DNA from: JAWKWH01 sp963669415
GTDB lineage: Bacteria > Pseudomonadota > Alphaproteobacteria > Rhizobiales > Rhizobiaceae
DNA length: 64,000 bases
Direction: 5' to 3'
Assembly: GCA_963669415.2 (NCBI GenBank)
Contig: CAXXPS010000002.1
Span: forward strand, 806,001-870,000
Shown piece after piece: positions 62,680 to 64,000 of this stretch. Below the pieces are notes generated by a model, which saw only the letters and a program-made list of their open reading frames with translations, had not been told where the DNA came from and did not search any database. Within the stretch, counting starts at the first letter, position 1. Every line of letters begins with the position of its first letter. A program made the translations under genes and the position numbers.

Positions 62680-63396
62680 CTAGCCGGCTGCCATCTTCTG
62701 AAGGTCGACAAGCCTGGCAATGCCCTTTTTGGCCAGCGATGTCAGCGCAGCAAACTCGTCATCGGAAAACGGTTCCCCTTCGGCCGTGCCCTGGATTTCG
62801 ACGATGCCGCCGGTACCGGTCATGACAAAATTGGCGTCGGTGTCGGCTGCCGAATCTTCCAGGTAATCCAGGTCCAGCACCGGCGTGCCTTCGTAAATAC
62901 CACAGGAAATGGCCGCTACATGGTCTTTCAGGGTTCTTGAAAGCTGGGTCATGCCGCGCGTTTCCATCCATTGAACACACTGGTGAAGCGCCACATACCC
63001 GCCGGTGATGGCGGCAGTGCGGGTACCACCATCCGCCTGGATGACATCGCAATCGACCGTTATTTGCACTTCGCCCAACGCTTCCATGTCAACGACAGCG
63101 CGCAATGAGCGCCCGATCAGCCGCTGGATTTCCTGAGTGCGGCCACCCTGTTTTCCCGCCGCCGCCTCGCGGCGCATACGTTCCGTGGTCGAGCGAGGCA
63201 GCATGCCGTATTCGGCGGTGACCCAGCCCTTGCCGGAATTGCGCATCCATGGCGGAACCTTTTCCAGAAGACTGGCCGTGCACAGAACATGCGTGTCGCC
63301 GAATTTGACGAGGCAGGAGCCTTCCGCGTGTTTGGAGACTCCGCGCTCAAACGAAACCGCTCGCATTTCGTCCGCTTGGCGTTTGGATGGACGCAT
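62680..63396 (-). CDS. rph: ribonuclease PH
   Basis: A 238-residue phosphorolytic exoribonuclease that trims tRNA 3' ends. The opening MRPSKRQADEMRAVSFERGV and the blocks KGWVTAEYGMLPRSTTERM, QTRTAAITGG-like GGTRTAAITGGYVAL and LDLDYLEDSAADTDANFVMTG are diagnostic, including the conserved Asp residues of the active site. It is the first gene of the leftward rph-VOC-rdgB-hemW operon and is divergent from hrcA, the normal arrangement in rhizobia. Confidence 0.97.
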   Translation of the reverse strand: MRPSKRQADEMRAVSFERGVSKHAEGSCLVKFGDTHVLCTASLLEKVPPWMRNSGKGWVTAEYGMLPRSTTERMRREAAAGKQGGRTQEIQRLIGRSLRAVVDMEALGEVQITVDCDVIQADGGTRTAAITGGYVALHQCVQWMETRGMTQLSRTLKDHVAAISCGIYEGTPVLDLDYLEDSAADTDANFVMTGTGGIVEIQGTAEGEPFSDDEFAALTSLAKKGIARLVDLQKMAAG

Positions 63397-63491
63397 CTCA
63401 ATTCTCCGGGTTGGCTGTCGCTGCGGCTTGTAGCGGCAAGATATGACCTAAGCAAAGGAATTTCCGCCGGTCCCGTATATTTTGAATCCGG

Positions 63492-63519
63492 TTGTCTTGC
63501 CGGCAATGCCAATTATATT
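63492..63519 (+). promoter_or_regulatory. possible hrcA promoter
   Basis: TTGTCT (63492-63497) and TATATT (63514-63519) are separated by 16 bases and lie 34 bases before the hrcA start. The match to the consensus is modest. No CIRCE-type inverted repeat (GCACTC spaced by GAGTGC) is visible in the rph-hrcA gap. Confidence 0.35.
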
Positions 63520-63552
63520 CTCCCTGACCAACAGCATCCGGCATGTGAAAAA

Positions 63553-64000
63553 GTGACCAGCGCCATCATAGACCCGGCATCACAGAACCTTGACGCCCGC
63601 TCCCGTGATATTTTCCGCGTCATCGTGGAAAGTTATCTCGGTGACGGCACCCCGGTAGGCTCGCGCAACCTGTCGCGCCTTCTGCCGGTTTCGGTTTCTC
63701 CGGCGACCGTTCGCAATGTGATGAGCGATCTGGAGCAGTTGGGACTGATCTATTCGCCACATGTATCGGCCGGCCGGCTGCCCACCCAGGCCGGATTGCG
63801 GTTTTTCGTCGATGCGTTCATGGAGCTTGGCGACGTGTCCGGCACCGACCGGAAAGTCATCGAATCGCAAATCCGCGCCTCCGGCAGCGATGCGTCACTG
63901 GAGCACATGCTGACCGAAGCCAGCACCATGCTTTCCGGACTGTCGAAAGGCGCCGGCATGGTTCTGGCAGCCAAGAGCGAAGTGCCGCTGAAGCACATAG
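63553..64000 (+). CDS. hrcA: heat-inducible transcription repressor HrcA (5' part)
   Basis: The 149 visible residues include the HrcA winged helix, with RSRDIFRVIVESYLGDGTPVGSRNLSRLL, PATVRNVMSDLEQLGLIYSPHVSAGRLPT and GLRFFVDAFMELG (quoted in pieces: GTPVGSRNLSRLL, SPATVRNVMSDLEQLGLI, SAGRLPT). HrcA represses groESL and sometimes dnaK by binding CIRCE elements. The start is a GTG at 63553. The gene continues beyond the window. It is divergent from rph. Confidence 0.95.
   Translation, partial: MTSAIIDPASQNLDARSRDIFRVIVESYLGDGTPVGSRNLSRLLPVSVSPATVRNVMSDLEQLGLIYSPHVSAGRLPTQAGLRFFVDAFMELGDVSGTDRKVIESQIRASGSDASLEHMLTEASTMLSGLSKGAGMVLAAKSEVPLKHI

Noticed and set aside
63397..63552. CIRCE element upstream of hrcA
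   Set aside because: No 9-base inverted repeat with the CIRCE sequence could be found in the rph-hrcA gap.

Overview
The window looks like chromosomal DNA of an alphaproteobacterium of the order Rhizobiales (Hyphomicrobiales). This is inferred from gene content and order: split glyS/glyQ, an atpI-B-E-F'-F cluster without the F1 genes, ispE next to an S49 peptidase and a polyprenyl diphosphate synthase, rph/rdgB/hemW divergent from hrcA, a BacA transporter, and many GTG/TTG starts. Genus and species cannot be fixed from the sequence alone. I saw no tRNA, rRNA, CRISPR array, prophage or intact insertion sequence.

Layout. 1-15.4 kb: housekeeping genes (glyS, glyQ, a PA0069-type radical SAM protein, moaB, ispE, S49 peptidase, a tRNA-type methyltransferase, polyprenyl synthase, a TPR/LysM protein), interrupted by short inverted-repeat elements, and ending in an rnhB that is frameshifted as given. 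15.4-29 kb: FO ATP synthase operon, SleB-type hydrolase, der, a YfgM-like protein, NnrU, a DksA/TraR zinc-finger protein, a polysaccharide deacetylase, bacA, an MFS exporter and gyrB. 29-37 kb: a CueR-like regulator with a textbook MerR-type promoter and two c-type cytochromes, then less conserved genes (membrane protein, Tat-exported phosphatase/sulfatase-fold protein, cytochrome P450, outer-membrane barrel, Lys-rich secreted protein). 37-39.7 kb: yraN, rsmI and an LpoA-like lipoprotein.

39.7-56 kb is the most unusual part: a catabolic island of fourteen genes. A leftward operon (2-hydroxyacid dehydrogenase, enolase-superfamily dehydratase, SDR, FAD oxidoreductase) faces a DenD-like dehydrogenase, a GntR/FCD regulator, and a rightward operon holding a complete TRAP transporter, a Gci-like cycloisomerase, a UxaA-type dehydratase, two phytanoyl-CoA-type Fe(II)/2-oxoglutarate dioxygenases, a 3-hydroxyisobutyrate-type dehydrogenase and an EamA permease. 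Taken together this looks like import and breakdown of a sugar acid or its derivative. The paired dioxygenases do not belong to the standard aldonate/aldarate routes and suggest a modified substrate.

56-60.5 kb is a repeat-rich, gene-poor stretch followed by small stress genes (a divergent cold-shock-like protein with rpsU, a fatty-acid desaturase, a canonical cspA). 60.5-64 kb returns to core genes: the rph-VOC-rdgB-hemW operon and the 5' part of hrcA, which runs off the window.
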